This document shows, in pieces, positions 5,142-6,003 of a stretch of 6,003 bases of DNA. A program made the translations under genes and the position numbers. Within the stretch, counting starts at the first letter, position 1, and every line of letters begins with the position of its first letter. Source of the stretch: Devosia equisanguinis (GTDB taxonomy: Bacteria; Pseudomonadota; Alphaproteobacteria; Rhizobiales; Hyphomicrobiaceae); the NCBI GenBank assembly GCA_945901835.1, contig CAMDMH010000220.1:1-6003 (forward strand). The letters are read 5' to 3'. The notes under the pieces are model-generated. The model saw only the letters and a list, made by a program, of their open reading frames with translations, did no database searches and was not told the origin of the DNA.

Positions 5142-6003
5142 ATGATCATCGACACCCATCTCCACCCCACGAACCTCGTCGACGAGGCTTGGCGCCACAC
5201 CGGCATGCCCTTCAACGGCGAGCGCATGTTGAAGATGATGGACGGCCCGTACTGGATCAACGGCAAGCCGCGCCGGGTCGACATGGGCTTCATCCAACCG
5301 CCGCCCGGCAACACCGTCTATCGCGAAGGCGGCCGCTTCGGCCGCGAAGGCATCCGCGATTACATGAAGTACATCGCCGACCTCTGCGAAAAGTACCCGG
5401 ATCGCTTCATCGGCAACTTTGCCTATAACCCGCGCTTCGGGCCCGAGAACGGTGCGGCGGAACTCGAGTTTCATCACAAGGAGTACGGCTTCAAGATGGT
5501 GAAGCTGCACGCCAACATGCACAACTACCGGCCCGATCGCGCGCTCGACTGGCTGCGCCCCGCGATGAAGGTGTGCGCCAAGTACGACATCGTCGTGCTT
5601 ATCCACACCGGCGACGGCCCCTATACGATCCCGACGCAGTTCTATCCGATCATCCGCGAGTTCCCGATGGTGAAGTTCATCATCGGCCACTTCGGCATCC
5701 AGACGGGCGGCAACTACTCGTTCGAGGCGTTCTGGATGGCGATGGACACGCCCAACGTCGTCTGCGAGTCAGGCTGGTGCTTCCAGGCGCGCATCGTGGA
5801 GTTCGCCAAGCAATTGCCCAAGCACAAGATCGTATTCGGCACCGACAGCCCACCGAACGAGCCGGGCATGTGGCTGCGCGAGCTCGAAGTGCTGTGCAAG
5901 CCGCCGCCACACGGCCTCAACCTCGACGAGGATGCGCTGGAGGACTACATGGGCAATAACATCGCCCGCATGGTCGGTATCAAGACGACGCCGCCGCCCA
6001 AGG
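5142..6003 (+). CDS. Amidohydrolase-family metalloenzyme (cut by window edge)
   Basis: Amidohydrolase-related (Amidohydro_2, ACMSD-like) TIM-barrel enzyme that uses a divalent metal for hydrolysis or non-oxidative decarboxylation in known relatives. It is probably cytoplasmic. 287 complete codons are visible, and its paralogue is 309 residues long, so roughly 20 residues should be missing. The metal-ligand set looks complete: DTHLHP with H6 and H8, LIHTGDGPY with H155, GHFG with H183, and FGTDSPPNEPG with the catalytic-type D235. KLHAN (121-125, with H123) is also present. It starts at 5142 behind AGAGAG (5131-5136) five bases upstream, 90 bases after the stop of the paralogue and just past the REP doublet, so the two are probably co-transcribed. 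It is the likely catalytic member of the pair. The pathway is unknown; aromatic or related catabolism would suit the family but is not shown by the sequence. Confidence 0.92.
   Translation, partial: MIIDTHLHPTNLVDEAWRHTGMPFNGERMLKMMDGPYWINGKPRRVDMGFIQPPPGNTVYREGGRFGREGIRDYMKYIADLCEKYPDRFIGNFAYNPRFGPENGAAELEFHHKEYGFKMVKLHANMHNYRPDRALDWLRPAMKVCAKYDIVVLIHTGDGPYTIPTQFYPIIREFPMVKFIIGHFGIQTGGNYSFEAFWMAMDTPNVVCESGWCFQARIVEFAKQLPKHKIVFGTDSPPNEPGMWLRELEVLCKPPPHGLNLDEDALEDYMGNNIARMVGIKTTPPPK

Overview
The window is a GC-rich bacterial chromosome segment. Its proteins look alphaproteobacterial, most like Bradyrhizobium and relatives (Nitrobacteraceae). That placement comes from recognising the style of the helicase N-terminus, the small hypothetical protein and the amidohydrolase/SDR types. 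It is inference, since no rRNA or other phylogenetic marker is present. Six protein genes can be supported, two of them cut by the window edges.

Layout. (1) At the left edge, on the minus strand, is the N-terminal third or so of a DEAD-box RNA helicase (358 to 1). (2) A 414-base gap follows, then a small hypothetical protein on the plus strand (773-1030). (3) A GC-rich stretch with hairpins separates it from a convergent minus-strand short-chain dehydrogenase/reductase (1235-2053). This SDR keeps its nucleotide-binding motifs but lacks the usual Ser-Tyr-Lys active site. (4) A 470-base divergent region carries short tandem repeats, a palindrome, a stem-loop and a promoter candidate. It leads to an outer-membrane polysaccharide-export lipoprotein of the Wza type (2524-3795). 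(5) A 326-base gap holds two identically built dyads, CGATGC-N5-GCATCG, upstream of two tandem paralogous amidohydrolases (4122-5051, and 5142 to beyond the right edge). The 90 bases between those two genes are almost entirely a REP doublet (two inverted REP units, each with its GTAG tetranucleotide), and its left end supplies the stop codon of the first amidohydrolase.

How it fits together. The amidohydrolase pair is probably one transcription unit in which one copy (the second) keeps the full metal-binding set and the other (the first) has lost the N-terminal His-x-His pair. A catalytic/non-catalytic subunit pair, or a recently diverged enzyme, is the most interesting reading. The two matching dyads upstream look like operators for a regulator encoded elsewhere. 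The SDR could act in the same catabolic pathway, but it is on the opposite strand with the export gene between, so the link is only suggestive. The export lipoprotein stands alone here, with no glycosyltransferase, Wzc-like kinase or polymerase beside it.
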